Below, one piece after another: positions 1-12,915 of a DNA stretch of 64,000 nucleotides. Location: positions 1,932,038 through 1,996,037 of the forward strand of contig OY848923.1 in NCBI GenBank assembly GCA_963693285.1, read 5' to 3'. The notes below the pieces were generated by a model. That model had not been told where the DNA came from. It saw nothing but the letters and a program-made list of their open reading frames with translations, and did no database searches. Both the position numbers and the translations under genes were made by a program. Position 1 is the first letter of the stretch, and every line of letters begins with the position of its first letter. Source of the stretch: Xestospongia muta (Eukaryota; Porifera; Demospongiae; Haplosclerida; Petrosiidae).

Positions 1-1938
1 GAACAATCTTAAACTCCATTTTACAAATCTTATAAAATAAAGCATACTGATAGTACTATTCCCAAACTCAATATCTCCTTTATACTTTTCTCAGCTGTAT
101 ATATAATTTAATGATGTTGCTATATAACATATAGCTTATGATTGTCTTCACTCTTGTTAACACAATGATCTGACAAGAATTGTCTTTATAATCTGATATA
201 TTGCATTGAATTATATTGATATATTGTATTATAAACTTACAAAAAAGATATATTATAAATCTATAGATCTATTGACTGCAACTAAATCTATATAATATAT
301 GATGGATTAATGCATTTGCTGTAATAAGTAAAGACTGTCTTACAACTCATTGTGCTCATTTTTAATTTTTTTTCTTAGTAATTCTTGTCTCTATTATGTA
401 TATATAATTAGTGAAAACATTAACTTTATGTGTGTGTGTGTGTGTGCGTGTGTTTATGATGTCATTATGACATTCTATTAATTCTTAACCCTCTTCGTGT
501 CTTCACAAGCTGTAAATCCTTTAGAAATTGTACCCTTTATCGCTACTGTTAATAAATAGAAGTATATATTTCTTTTCTAGTTGTGATTATTAATAATACA
601 ATGATCTTAAAACAATTATGTCATTTCAACCAAGTTTTGATTAATAGCTACCATAGTTTCATCAATGCAATCTTAATGATAATCAACAAATTGTCATTAC
701 TTTATAACCTCATACATGTAGACTGTCAATATATTTAGTATATATATGAGTTGTACAAAGGTAATCATGATAGAACAGGATGCTGTTGTGTATATTATAT
801 ATATTGTATTGACATAAACAATCATTAAACCATTACACTGTATCAATGAGGTAGTATATATAATATCACTAAATGACTTCAACATGTTTGTGTTAATGTT
901 TGACATGATAAACTATGATCTTTACTTTAACAACAGTTCCTTAATTTAAAAATAATAATATTAATATATTTTATCAGCAAATCTTTATGAGCCACTATAG
1001 ACTGCATGATAAATAGTGATCACTAAACACTTACAACTACAATTAATCAGAACATAACATGTACATATGTTCATGTGGTAGATGCTTTAAAATAGTTGAT
1101 TATATTTAATTTAAACAGTATTGTTTATTTAGATCATAATATTCAGTTTTGTACTGACCTATGATTTCTAAGACAAGTTTAATTTCTTTCTAGAGCTTCT
1201 TCGTAGCATATGCTCAGTTTATTATAAACATATATTTCTGTATAATCATATCACTATACACTGATTGGTTGATTTAACCATTATATATTTATACAGGTAG
1301 CATGTAGCTGATTTATGTTGATGCCAAAAAGTAAGCATAATATATTTGTTTTTATTACTAATGTACTACTACTTATGTAGCTAATGGTTAGAACCAATGT
1401 ATAATCATGAATTGTATTGGTGTTTGTATGCATGCATGCAAACCAAATTAAAAATATGTTCATGAATGGGTTAAAACAATTTATCATCACCTTACCTTTT
1501 AAAAACATTGTATATCTGAATATATACAATGAAAATAGTAACATTGGAAATGAATGTTGTTTATTATTTAATTTAAAGAAATATCTGTATTTTATAAAAT
1601 GATTATAGCAGCATTATCTAGTGTTATTATTTTTACCATTAATATATCCAGGTACAATTCCTTTAAGAGATCAATATGATGGCAGACTGAAGTGCATTTA
1701 TAAATTCATAGCAACAAGCAACTTGTGTCTCTAAGAATTAAATAAATCATTATTAGTTCTAACATTAGCTATACAAACTGTCAATTTCATAATACATTAG
1801 TAATCAAAACAGTATTATGTTTATTTTTTGTATATACAACCAGTATAACCATGTATAACTGTATAACTATAACCATGTATTAAAATATAACCATATATTA
1901 GTTACATCAACCAATCAATTTTTACAGTGATATATATA

Positions 1939-1974
<36 letters not shown>

Positions 1975-2577
1975 TGTATGTATGTATGTATATATGTACA
2001 TACATAATTAAGATCTTGTTATTAGTACAAAGATAGCAGCTATTAAAGCTAATATTTAAGTCACTTAGTTTAACTTAATAATGATTACAATACTAATAGC
2101 ATGTTATGTACTATTAAAGTTCATTATTTATATAACAGATCTTAAATTCATTACTTAGAATATCATGCAACAAGAGCAATAATGATGTCAGTCAAATACA
2201 ACAATGCTTTCCTAAAAATTTTTAATAATTATTGTGTGGATATTACTGTAACATTTATTTCAATACCTCTTGCACATCTGCCTTTAAGTAAATGTTCAAT
2301 TACAGTTGCAATGAACAACTGGCATGTAGAATTAGTGTGCATGTGTCTGTTAATTATAATGTATTATAGAATATAGCTAGAGTATTATCTTTTAGCAGTA
2401 ACCTGACAAAAATAAAACTAACTTTATATGACTAAGTAAACATGCAATGTAAATAAACAACAGGAAGTCCATACCTAACCTAACTACCCGTGTAAACATA
2501 TTATACAGTAATAAACAACAATATTACATTTAGTAAATGACAGGAAATGATTACTTGCAATATAGACTCTTACTACT
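1..2577. other. Non-coding region upstream of gene 1
   Basis: I see no convincing gene here; the open frames are short and low-complexity. Long stretches resemble the region upstream of gene 3: the start matches about 24060-24240, and 600-1020 matches about 24790-25700. This flank was therefore duplicated along with the gene. The region contains a GT-rich microsatellite near 430-446 and a TATG microsatellite near 1930-1990. Confidence 0.6.
1930..1992. repeat. TA/TATG microsatellite
   Basis: A run of TA dinucleotides is followed by about ten TATG tetranucleotides. It is a simple repeat with no coding potential. Confidence 0.9.
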
Positions 2578-2583
2578 TATAAA
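2578..2583 (+). promoter_or_regulatory. TATA box of gene 1
   Basis: TATAAA lies 46 nt upstream of the start codon at 2629. The surrounding block (tract ending CTTATAAAGG, then a short leader ending ATCATC before the ATG) is repeated at the same spacing before the other family members, so it is probably the shared core promoter and 5' leader. Confidence 0.6.
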
Positions 2584-2628
2584 GGACAAACACATCTACT
2601 TGCTACTTGTGTAGTAACTATTATCATC

Positions 2629-5600
2629 ATGATCAGAGTTATTGTCATCTTGATGTTACTGGATTGTTACTGCAATGCTATTGTGGACATTGACAAAAGA
2701 ACCAGAGGTAATAATGACACTTAATAAATATACTTTATATATTAAATATTTCCTAGGTATTCCTATGGATGTCTCACATGAAGGGAATTTCTTTTGTTTT
2801 GCCTTCATAAGAAACAAAGCATGCACTGAACCCGGTGGTGCAGAAGCTCCTAGAAATGTAGGAATCTTTATAACCACACAAAACTCAAATCCAGTTGGTT
2901 ATCGAATTAGATCTGGTAGTACTGGCTACACAAGGAATGGTACAGTCACACCTGGAACAATTGTAAGGGAAGAATATATGACACCAAATGTAGAAGAAGT
3001 GAATGCAGGAACAACTTCAGCTGGTATAATTGTGGAAACAATTAATTCAAGTCAAACAATTCAGGTGATGGGATTTAGTGATTCTTTATGTTCTAGTGAT
3101 GGTTTTCTAGCTGTTCCAATAATACAATATAAATCAAATTTTACATATGGTTATGCTAGTTTAACTACATCAGCTCGAAGTTTTAACAGCATGGTAGCTG
3201 TAGTTGCTTGTAGTGACATAGCAGAGAGTGATATTACGTATTCAACTGAAAATAAAGCTACATTTTTTGTAATTACTCCTTATGTAAAAGGTGGATTTGC
3301 AAATCCTGCAAGTGGAGATTTTTTTTCAGGAACAATGAGTGAATATAACACTCTTGGTTTGCGAAGGCCTCAACAATATGATTTTACAGGTTTTCGAGCT
3401 AGTTCTAATCAACCAATTGGTTTCATGACTGGACATGAATGTGCAGAAATACAACTAGGTGAAGATACCTGTGACCATATTATTGAACAGATACCTCCAT
3501 CTTATACATGGGGCTATAACTTTTTTGTGGCTCCATTTGAAGAAAGAACAGGTTATGTATTTAAGGTCTGGCCAAGATATGAAGGTGCTTCCTTCACAGT
3601 GTATTGCTCTGATGGAACAAACTTTAACATCTCAAACTTTCAATTTAATGAAATCAATGTAGACAACAGACAAAGGTTTGAACTAAACAGTCAATCTTAT
3701 TGTTGTATCCAGTCTGATCGACCATTACTTGTTATGCAGTATGGTTTCTCACATGAACATGATAATAACAATCAATTTGGTGATCCTAATATGGTTTTAG
3801 TAGCTCCTATCAGCCAGTATTTGAACCAACATGTCTTTACAACTAATGTCAGTATGTATACTAGACAAAATGATGATTTCACATCTCACTATATATCAGT
3901 GACTGTGTTAACAAGGTACTTTGTTCCTAATGCCATATTACTAGATGGTATACCATTAGAACCTAATGTTACTAAATGGAGTATTATTAACTGCAGTCAA
4001 AATGATCCATGTGGTTATGGTATTAGTAAGAGAGTTAACATTGGTACTCATACAGTTCAACATACCAACCCAAATGCTTCCATTAATGTTATTGTATATG
4101 GTTGGAGAATTGAAAAAGGATATGCCTATCCAGCTGGATATGGTATGACTCCTGTAGGAGGTGAGTGGTATACAAACAACTAACCTTCTCTATACTCTTT
4201 CAACACATAGAAACACTCTACTCACTTGTTGCACTCAATGAATCAGGACTAGAAAATAGTCAAGGACCAATGATTGTTCGAGTATATCGATCAGGAGATG
4301 TCAGTCAATCATCAACTGTAAATTTAAGAACATTTACTACATGTAAGTTATGTCAAATGCTGTAGTGGATATTTGATTAACAGTGTTTTCTCTCCTTTCA
4401 TATTTATCCTCAGCTGGACACAATGCAGCAACAAGTCAGTTTAAATAATAATATTGTATAATTATTCAAAGTAATATCTAATCTGTTAAGAAATGATAAA
4501 CCACATTTTCCTTTATATAAGTGACAATGTTATAAAGAGATTGACCTAGCTATATAAAGTCAATATTATTCTACAGTTGGACCTAGTGGTGACCTCATAT
4601 CACAAACCCAGACAGTTTTCTTTGTATCTGATCAGACATTTGTAGATACCTCATTTGTGTTCATGGATGATACTACACTTGAATCTGATGAAACATTTGG
4701 TGTTGAACTTGTTTCAAGAAATGATCTGACTTTTGGTGTGCCATCCAGTGTTATACTGACAATTATTGATCATGACAGTGAGAGATATTTTATTATTTCA
4801 ACATTATTATTCTAAACAAATGCAGGTATAACAATCTTTTTTAATCCTGTTCAATATAATATCACTGAGGGAGATAGTGCTATAATAGTTACACTGAGAG
4901 TTCAGACTTCCCAACCACTTCTCAAATCTTCTCGTATTAGAATAACAGATCAGTCCACGGGATCAGCTACAAGTAAACTTTGTTAGTTTTATAATTGATA
5001 AGTAGATAATTTGTCTTATAGGAAATGTAGATTATGTAGCCTTTGATAGTTTCATTGATCTTCAAGCTGGAACTACTGAGTTCACATATAATGTCACTAT
5101 CAGATCAAATGCAGCAACTGAACAAATCGAAACATTTAATGTTATCATGTCTTTTGTATTGGAAACATCACCAATAGTCACTCAAAATACAGCAACAGTT
5201 CAAATAGCTGATGTTGATGGTTTGTCATATAATTAATATACCAGTAATTGGTCATATTTCAATAAATATTCTTTCAGAAGTTATAATTGGATTTGATAAA
5301 GATAACTATAGAATTGATGAGAACAAAGGCTATATTACTGTTACTTGTACAGCAAGTGGACCAGTCCTTACTAATATCACTCTTAATATTCAAGATAGTC
5401 CTAATACAGCACAAAGTTAGTTATCAATATACCATAATAATATATCATTGTGATATCTACTATTAGAACCTGATGATTATATTGGATTTAATCAGAACAT
5501 AGTTATACCTCAAGGACAAACCTCAGTATCATTTAATATCACAATTACTAATGATGGTAGATCAGAACTTGATGAAGACTTTTCTGCAACAATTAGTCTA

Positions 5601-6482
5601 GTTTCAGGAGATAAAGTTATAATTGATGAAAATTCTATTACAACTACTATAACAATTAACGATACAGACAGTGAGTTTATTACTTTAAACAAAAAATCAT
5701 CATGACAGTAAACTTGATTTACTTTTAGAGTCTACATACTACTATTCAACTAGTACAGATATCAGTACATCTAGTTCCTTGATTTCAGTTGATTCATCAG
5801 TTGCCATAACTACAGGTAATAAATTCAAAATAACTTATTTGACATTTGTTTTAACAGTCCTAACTTTCAGACTCTGCAGACAACAATTCCATTAGTACTG
5901 GGGTAATAATTGGTTTAGCAGTAATATTGAGTGTTTCTTTTATTATTATTATTATTCTGGTCTTTATTGTCATTTTTGTAAATAAGAAAAAGTCAAATAC
6001 TAATGAACTGAAAAGGTACTAATTTGACATCATTTCATTATAATGTTATGTCTTTTGTTTGTAGATACAAAGGAGATGTTGTTACTAGTCCAAAATCTAT
6101 TAGTGTTACTACACCAACTGAAGTGTTAGTTAATAGTTTAATAATACAACATAGTAAGTGATATTATACTTATAGTGTTCCTGCTGATCATATATATGAG
6201 AAGGTCATTGACGAGTGTTCACCAGCAGATTATGAGATACCTGTAGTTACTACTGATATATCAGTGACTCCATGTCCAGCTTATGCTACTACAACATTTA
6301 GTGAGACAAAAGTGATACCAGTAGTTACTGATGATATACCAGTGACTTCATGTCCTGCATATGTTACTACAACATTCACTGAGACAGAAGTGATACCAGT
6401 AGTTACCAATGATATACCAGTGACTTCATGTCCTCCATATGCTACTACAGCATTCACTGAGACAGAAGTGAAGATAGAGTAA
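2629..6482 (+). CDS. Gene 1: IgGFc-like/3x Calx-beta single-pass membrane receptor
   Basis: Thirteen exons are predicted: 2629-2707, 2757-4160, 4211-4342, 4414-4434, 4577-4777, 4826-4972, 5022-5219, 5278-5415, 5467-5670, 5729-5815, 5871-6015, 6065-6124 and 6176-6482. All phases agree and give 1040 residues. Exon 1 encodes a signal peptide (MIRVIVILMLLDCYCNA). It is in a different frame from the long open frame of exon 2, which is why splicing is needed. Residues 27-494 resemble the IgGFc-binding-protein N-terminal family (DFTGFRASSNQPIGFMTGH at about 235; CDHIIEQIPP at about 265). Three Calx-beta domains follow at about 495-612, 613-727 and 728-841, with DDTTLESDETFGVEL typical of the first. 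Then come a Ser/Thr stalk, a TM helix at about 880-907 and a 130-residue tail. The tail holds YEKV and YEIP plus three copies of a roughly 32-residue repeat built on DIPVTSCPAYATT and TFTETEV. It probably binds an extracellular ligand and signals through phosphotyrosines; function is inferred. Confidence 0.85.
6264..6479 (+). repeat. Tandem tail repeats in gene 1
   Basis: Three in-frame copies of a roughly 96-nt unit encode an acidic, Thr-rich stretch, each with one Tyr in CPxYxTT. Gene 5 has two copies, while genes 3 and 4 have one. The number of intracellular tyrosines is therefore changing by unequal exchange within the last exon. Confidence 0.85.
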
Positions 6483-7214
6483 CTTCTGGTCAATGTCATG
6501 GACATTTGCTGCTATTAAGTGTAATGCTGATGTTTTTGTATGTTAATATCATTGGTCTATTTTTAATAATACAATGGTTAGTATTTAGTAATCTCTTTTA
6601 GTAGTATATTTTTGATGATTAAATGTTATTCTCTATAATGAAATGTTTATTGATGCATCAGTATATAGTGACAGTATTGATATTTATATTAAAAAACAAA
6701 TGTCTTAACGAAATCATTGCATATAATGCACATACACATGAGATTATAAAATGAAAAGAACATGTCACCATTCGCTTTATATGGGATTTATAGTGGGGTG
6801 ATTTATGTAGACCCTATCATTAATGCTGGAGAGTTTTAATATTACATGAGGCAAATTTATGGGATCCCTTAGTTAGTTGGTAAAGACTGTCAGTATATAG
6901 GATCATGACCTATTTGTAGGTAAGACTAAAATAATATTATTCTATATTATATTATGGTTTGTAGAGTAATTAATTTTATTCATCATTATTGTATATGTGT
7001 GGGGCTTTACTTGTTCGAGTTTGTTGATATTTTACTCGTTTTCATCCTTCTTCTCTCTGTCACTTTTATCAACTCCATATCACTATATGACTAGATAAAA
7101 AATCTGTAATACTGGCAATGCGTATCACAAGTCATGTAAGACATACTAACCTTTTATAAATACTAACTGTACAATACTGTAGTGACTATGATCATTTTAT
7201 ACCTGTTTTTTCAG
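6483..7214. other. Intergenic, no gene seen
   Basis: This stretch lies between gene 1 and the LRR relic. It is AT-rich, and no exon-like open frame or RNA gene is recognised. Confidence 0.5.
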
Positions 7215-8072
7215 CTACTTCAAAAGCTAGTACATGGTCCTCTTAAACAGACACTATATCTAGATCTGTCAGGAAGAAAGATAGGTAAGTAGATAGCAGT
7301 CTGTAGTAACATATGAGTTGTTTTGTTGCTATGGTAACACAATACATACTACAAGTACTCCCTTCATGTAACAGTTTGTCACTATTTCCATTCTCTTACT
7401 ATTAATACATTCTTTTCAATCATTTTTCATCCAATCTATCTCTTCTTTATATTATATTCCAGCTGTTATGAACATTTAGAAGAATGTCCTAAGTTACATA
7501 CATTGATATTACAAGATAATGTAATAGATACTATTAATAATATTGAGTGGTGTAGAGGACTATAGAATATTGATCTATCTGGAAATAGGGCAATAGATAA
7601 ATGGATGGATGGATGGATTAATGGATGGATGGAGAGACAGATGATAAACACAATTTGACAGACAAATAATTTACAAATAATAAACTATTACTTACATGTA
7701 TTAACATTCTCTGTTAACAGATTAAATGTTTCAATGGATTATCGCATTTTCCAGCACTAAGTTCAATAGTTATTATCAGATAATTCTCTTGACTGGCAAG
7801 AACTAAAAAGAATCTCACATATACACCTTCTCTCTCTTACACTTACTGGGAATCTAAAACTAGACAATGACCCTCATTGTAACTACACTAGTGACCATTA
7901 CTTCACAACATACTTCCTTATCTCTTAAATAGACCGTTGTCATGTAATTGACCTTTTTCCTCACTTGTGGATGTTAGATGGTCAACTAATAACAGGTATA
8001 CTCCATTATATATGACATCATCATTACATATCACATATAGCTGGAGACAGTAAAGGAGTGCAACAGATTTAC
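7215..8072 (+). pseudogene. Relic of an LRR gene (SDS22-like repeats)
   Basis: Several fragments with splice-like borders translate to leucine-rich repeat sequence: QTLYLDLSGRKI near 7240-7285, CPKLHTLILQDNVIDTI near 7486-7540, NIDLSGN near 7567, FNGLSHFPALSSIVII near 7730, and a C-terminal cap VIDLFPHLWMLDGQLIT near 7945-7990. The order and cap style match SDS22-type LRR proteins. A TAG interrupts the second fragment (CRGL then stop, near 7564). The first two fragments do not join in phase, and another stop follows at about 8070. It is best read as a decayed gene copy; a functional gene with different exons is less likely. Confidence 0.6.
7598..7632. repeat. ATGG microsatellite
   Basis: A short run of ATGG units lies inside the LRR relic. 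Confidence 0.85.
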
Positions 8073-8280
8073 TAATTCAGCTTCTACCTTACATGCTATG
8101 GTGAGAGAATTTAATATATCCTTATCACCTCTCTCTCTCTCTTGTTTACATAGCATCATAAAAACAATGCTCATTCTGGCTTATACCTACTAACTTACAA
8201 AACCTCTCAGTAACTTGTATCTTTGGAGAGAAAGTAAATAATATAACATGTTATAACATTGTTATAAACATGTAATATAT

Positions 8281-8330
8281 CAGGAGCCCATCAATGAAAA
8301 ACTCGTGCGTTTTTCATTGATGGACTCCTG
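8281..8330. repeat. 50-nt perfect-type hairpin
   Basis: Two 22-nt arms (left begins CAGGAGCCCATCAATG, right ends CATTGATGGACTCCTG) are complementary with one mismatch around a 6-nt loop, TCGTGC. It lies between the LRR relic and the 3' end of the minus-strand LRR gene. It may be a tiny inverted-repeat insertion; no function is assigned. Confidence 0.85.
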
Positions 8331-8615
8331 AATATATATAATGTGTAATTTTATAATAGACTACTCAGTTGACGGCAAACTTTCCATTAAAATATACTGA
8401 CAATATTAGTAAGTATAATACAGACTGTACTATATTGATATATTATGTCATATGTATGTACATAGATTTAGAAAAGAGAAGATTACTTCATTTAACAAAT
8501 GTATCAAAAGATGACTTGTAAATTGAGAATGAGCACAGAATAAAGTGAGAAATTTAAAAAGAAAATAAAAGTGAGTGAGAAGACAGATTTAAAATAAACA
8601 ACAAACTACTTACTA

Positions 8616-11600
8616 TTACACAAACACAAGTCTATCTTTAATAACTTGATAATTGTCTAACTTCTTACAATACTCTTTATATTGACTTGATAACCATAGT
8701 GTCCTTATTGTAGTATTTTTAGTAAGTGTTGTGCATATTGTCTTGATATCATCATTGTTCAGTGAAGTATTGTCGAGATATAGTATTGTCAGTGATGTAG
8801 TTGTTTGTATTAGTTCAGCTATTGTGCTGGTACTAACTGAAGTGATCTGATGATTACGACTGATGCTCAAGGTAGTCAATGTTCGGTTTTTGGTAAGTCT
8901 TTCACAGATATATCGGAATCCATTATCAGTGATGTTACAGTTGTAGAGTTCTAGTACTTTTAAAGTTGTATTTTTTGCTAACATGGTAGATAAGTGAGTC
9001 ATATCTTCATCTTCGATATCAGTAACATTAGACAACCATAACTGTTCAAGTGTTTTATTATCAAAGAGACTATCACTGACTTGTTTGATACCACCAGTAA
9101 GTGAAGAGGATGACAACTGTAGTGTCTTTATTGTTTTATTAGTTTTTAATATCTCTGATAATATCGATACATATTTACTGTCAAATGTAGTGTTCTGTAT
9201 ATAAAGACTCCTCACTGTACACTTATTAAGTTTGTTTAGAATAACTGCAGCACTTTTGGGAGATGATGAGAAGAGATAAATACTCCATTCTTTTCCTGTT
9301 TGTTGTTCTTTTATTAATTTACTTATAACATCTTCACTTTCTATTACACTTGGTCTAGTGAGCTCAACAACATTGTTATCATCTCTCCACCGAACACTTC
9401 CAGTGTCTCCTATTATAAAACAGAGTTAGTATATAGTATAGTACACACATAGTAATATATACTATAACACACTACAATACATAGACAATACACTGAAGAA
9501 GAAAGGAAGCCATTACTGTTTACTGAATATGGTTACTATGGCAACGAGCTAATAGAAGGAGAGGCTTATTATTAAATTTTGCAATAGATGCTATTGTCTT
9601 ATGAGAAAAGTCTACTGCTATCAAGAAATAACTGTTAACATTACAATTACAGGATGACATTTTTATAATAATTATGATCTTGTTTGCATTTGTCATAGCT
9701 AACCATGACATATATATAATGGGTATTCAAAGACATATACCTTTGATTGACTCTTTGTCTTTTGACTCTTTATCATTAGAATCCTTCAATATGTCATCTG
9801 GAACAATAAAGACATTTACATTAGAATAAACCATTATTTTTAATTTTAATATTTGTGATTTAAGGATTATCAGTATATTATTACTGTCAACATTATGACT
9901 TTGTGGTAGTAATTTTGAAACTCGATCTTTGTCGTAATACAAATTACAATACTACCTACTTGGACAACGTAATGAATTGTCTTCTTTATCATTAGTTGAA
10001 CCCTTTAACTGATCTTTTAACTCTGATATTGGTAGAGATTCTACAAGAGTATTATAAGACTATTTATATATATTGAATAGTACTACCTGTAGTTTCAGTG
10101 AGATGCAGTGTCTCTTCCTGATTGGACTGTGCTTGAGTCTCCTCAAGTCTTTCATCAGTTACTGGTTTACGAGTCTTCGATATGAATGCTAGATCTAGTA
10201 ACAACGTAATGAGAAGTCACTAATACCAGTTACCTTTCAAGCTTTGCTTTAATTCCTCAATCTGTTGGTCTCTCTTTCTTAATTGTAAAGTCAATGATGT
10301 TATTATTTCTTGCAGTGTTTCTAGCTCTTTCTGTCTCTCAGCAGACACTGACAGTATATTCTTCTCAAAAACTTTATATAAAATGAGAAGAAAATTGATC
10401 ACAAATATATTATGTAAAATATTGACAACATTGGACTTGTGATTGTTGTTGCATTAATTTACCTTCCTTTGTTTTCACAAGTGATGTCAAATGTTCAATT
10501 ATTTTTTCTTTCATTTCTCTTGTTTCTATATAAAGGAACATTAAGTTATAAATCAGATATATTATATAATAGAGAGCTTTAATAAAACAATAGTTATATA
10601 CAAAATACCTTCATTTTGTCTGACAACAGATGACATTTGCATAGTCACCTTTTTCCTCATGCTTTGTTCTAGTTCCAGGTGACTTCTCAACTCTTTTATG
10701 TTCTCTTCTACAATAGTTCTAACCTCCTATATATCAATAAACAACACATATAGTAACTGTTGTCTAATACTACTCATCTCTTACCTTGTCTCTTCTATGA
10801 TCATAAATGATACAGTGACCAATTGTAAGTTGGAGTAATCCTCTCACCTTCATTGATTCAAGAGTCTCTTGAGCTTTAGAAATAAGTAGACTAGTTAGAC
10901 TGCGTGGAAAAAAACAAGTGACAATGATGGAGTTGCCTTTTGCTAAATAACGAATCTCCACATTTCTTTCAAATGACTCTGAAAGGATATCCTCAATATC
11001 TTCTAATGTACAATCTTTAGGATTCCAATTCAAAACAAAGACAGCTGTTTCACATTGGAGAAGAGCAGGAGTATTTGTAACTTTAAACCTTTCATTTAGA
11101 CAAAGAGAAGCTTTTGTTTTTTTACAAAATGATTGAACAAAATCCTTGTATGCTTGTATATGTGTCTCAGCTTCTTTGATTTTGAATCGTGTTACAATAC
11201 CTTCCAAACAACTGATATTGATCAGTGTACAGTGATCATTAACAACATCTAGGACATCATCAATGGAGTTAGAATGAGCTATTTGAGATTTGAGGTGAGA
11301 GTAACCATCTCTAAGAAATCGTTTCATTTTATCTAGAGGTGGAGGTGTTGTGGTGATAGCTTCTCGGATATTACTGAAGGCTATTGCGTATTCTCTTTTA
11401 ATTGATCCAAAAATAGGCCCAAACTTTCGAGGAATCGTAACTTCCTTTAACACATTATCTGTAATTAATAACAATAAATAGTTCTTACATTCTTGCAATA
11501 CTAACCTTGATTTGAAGCTGAACTCTTGTCAATTGAAACTGTAGATAACCTTAGGTCTAATAAGTGATCTTTCAATGACAATTTATCAATATAAATTTAT

Positions 11601-12915
11601 CTATTACCTTGACTTAAACTGCTATCAACTGAAGCTACTGATGTAGTAGTCGATGAATTATCTAATTTGACTCAATGATATCATGATCTTAATGTATCAT
11701 ATTATACCTTCACTAACTACAGTATTAATTGAGTGTATGTCCAATATTGCATTACTAGAAAATGCCTTCTCTATGTCAATATTAGTGTTATTATTATAAA
11801 TCATATATACTTACCATAATCCTTCAACACATCCTTAGCACATGGTACATTGCTAGTAAATTTTGACAGTACACTAGCAAATACTAGCAGGTTACTATGG
11901 TTACTATGTATAGCATGACGTATAGCTCTTAATAGGACAAACAATGCTTCTGCTTCAGATTGAGATTCTGCAGTACTTTTTACTGTAGACAATGTTACTT
12001 TAGAAATAATCCTCTCTCCACAGAGCATTTCTGCTACTCTAATAGGATATTGAAGAGATTGAGAGAGAGTGCCATAATGACAACGTAAAATGTCACTGGC
12101 ACGATCTTCACAACTACTATGACCTGTCATTACTACCTCTTGAACATCAGCTATTGTTGTCTGGTCTTCAGGAAATATTTGACCTTTCAATGATAAAACA
12201 TCAAAATAAATTATTTAAATTAATTATCTCTCACTATATTCACTGATAATTCTCTCAGATAGAAATTTCGTCTCTTCAAACTTGAACAGTACAGTTGCTA
12301 CCACTTTTAACTTCTTGTGATCTGAAGATACTGCTGTATGTATAGCAGATAACAAAGTTGTCTTCTTCTCATTCAGAATGCCCTCCATTGTCTCCATTAC
12401 ATCAAGTGTCACTTCATTGATACACCTCTCGCTAAATAAGAGCTGGGACACTTTTACAGGATTGATCAGACACTGTGATAGTGTATCATTATGGCGCCAA
12501 AGAATAACAATTGTTTCAGTAGCTGAGGAGTCCATTCCTGTAATAAAAATAATGACACACACTAGCTTATCAACCAGATTAACACACCATCAGAGATACA
12601 ACATTTTCTTAATATGACCAGCTCATATTCATGAGCAATAGTGATTTCTTTAATGACTTCCTTCCTCAAAGTATCTACTACTTGTCTTCTGGTAGCATTA
12701 GGGTTGATATCTAACCACAACTCAAACATTCTTGATGTTTTGTAAGTAGAATCTTCTGGTAACTTCTGAATATCATCTCGCAGCTTCTTAGGATCCAGTT
12801 TTAACAGGATTCCTAACTGATACCATTTACTACCAATACGAATATGTTCGCATAATTCATCAAGAGTTGGTTTCTCTTCTAATAACTTCTGAAAAGAAAT
12901 GTTTCTTTCAGCCAT
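8616..12915 (-). CDS. Death domain/CARD-like/coiled-coil/LRR protein lacking NACHT
   Basis: Fourteen exons are predicted on the minus strand: 12915-12588, 12537-12235, 12183-11815, 11770-11708, 11661-11608, 11568-11506, 11458-10785, 10726-10609, 10525-10463, 10371-10234, 10194-10087, 10040-9960, 9797-9741 and 9409-8616. Phases agree and give 1070 residues. Residues 1-109 are Death-domain-like (SKWYQLGILLKLDPKKL, MFELWLDINPNATRRQV). Residues 110-210 and 211-333 are two related helical repeats that look CARD-like (TLSQCLINPVKVSQLL; TLSQSLQYPIRVAEML). Residues 394-618 are a conserved-looking region I do not recognise. Residues 619-724 are charged and probably coiled-coil (RQKELETLQEIITSL). Residues 807-1070 contain ribonuclease-inhibitor-type LRRs (NTTLKVLELYNCNITDNG). 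There is no signal peptide or TM, so it is probably a cytosolic adaptor or sensor. The small middle exons are the least certain. Confidence 0.8.

Noticed and set aside
2675..2756. Unspliced alternative start reading through intron 1 into exon 2 (MLLWTLTKEPEV...)
   Set aside because: It stays open in five copies, but intron 1 of gene 6 is 51 nt and breaks this frame. The spliced reading gives a clean signal peptide in every copy.
2656..2877. Antisense open frames over exon 1-2 in every head copy
   Set aside because: They are mirror shadows of the conserved coding exon and recur only because the exon does.
9520..9711. Minus-strand 63-codon open stretch in the LRR gene's last intron
   Set aside because: It lies between well-supported splice sites, has no similarity to the protein, and is low complexity.
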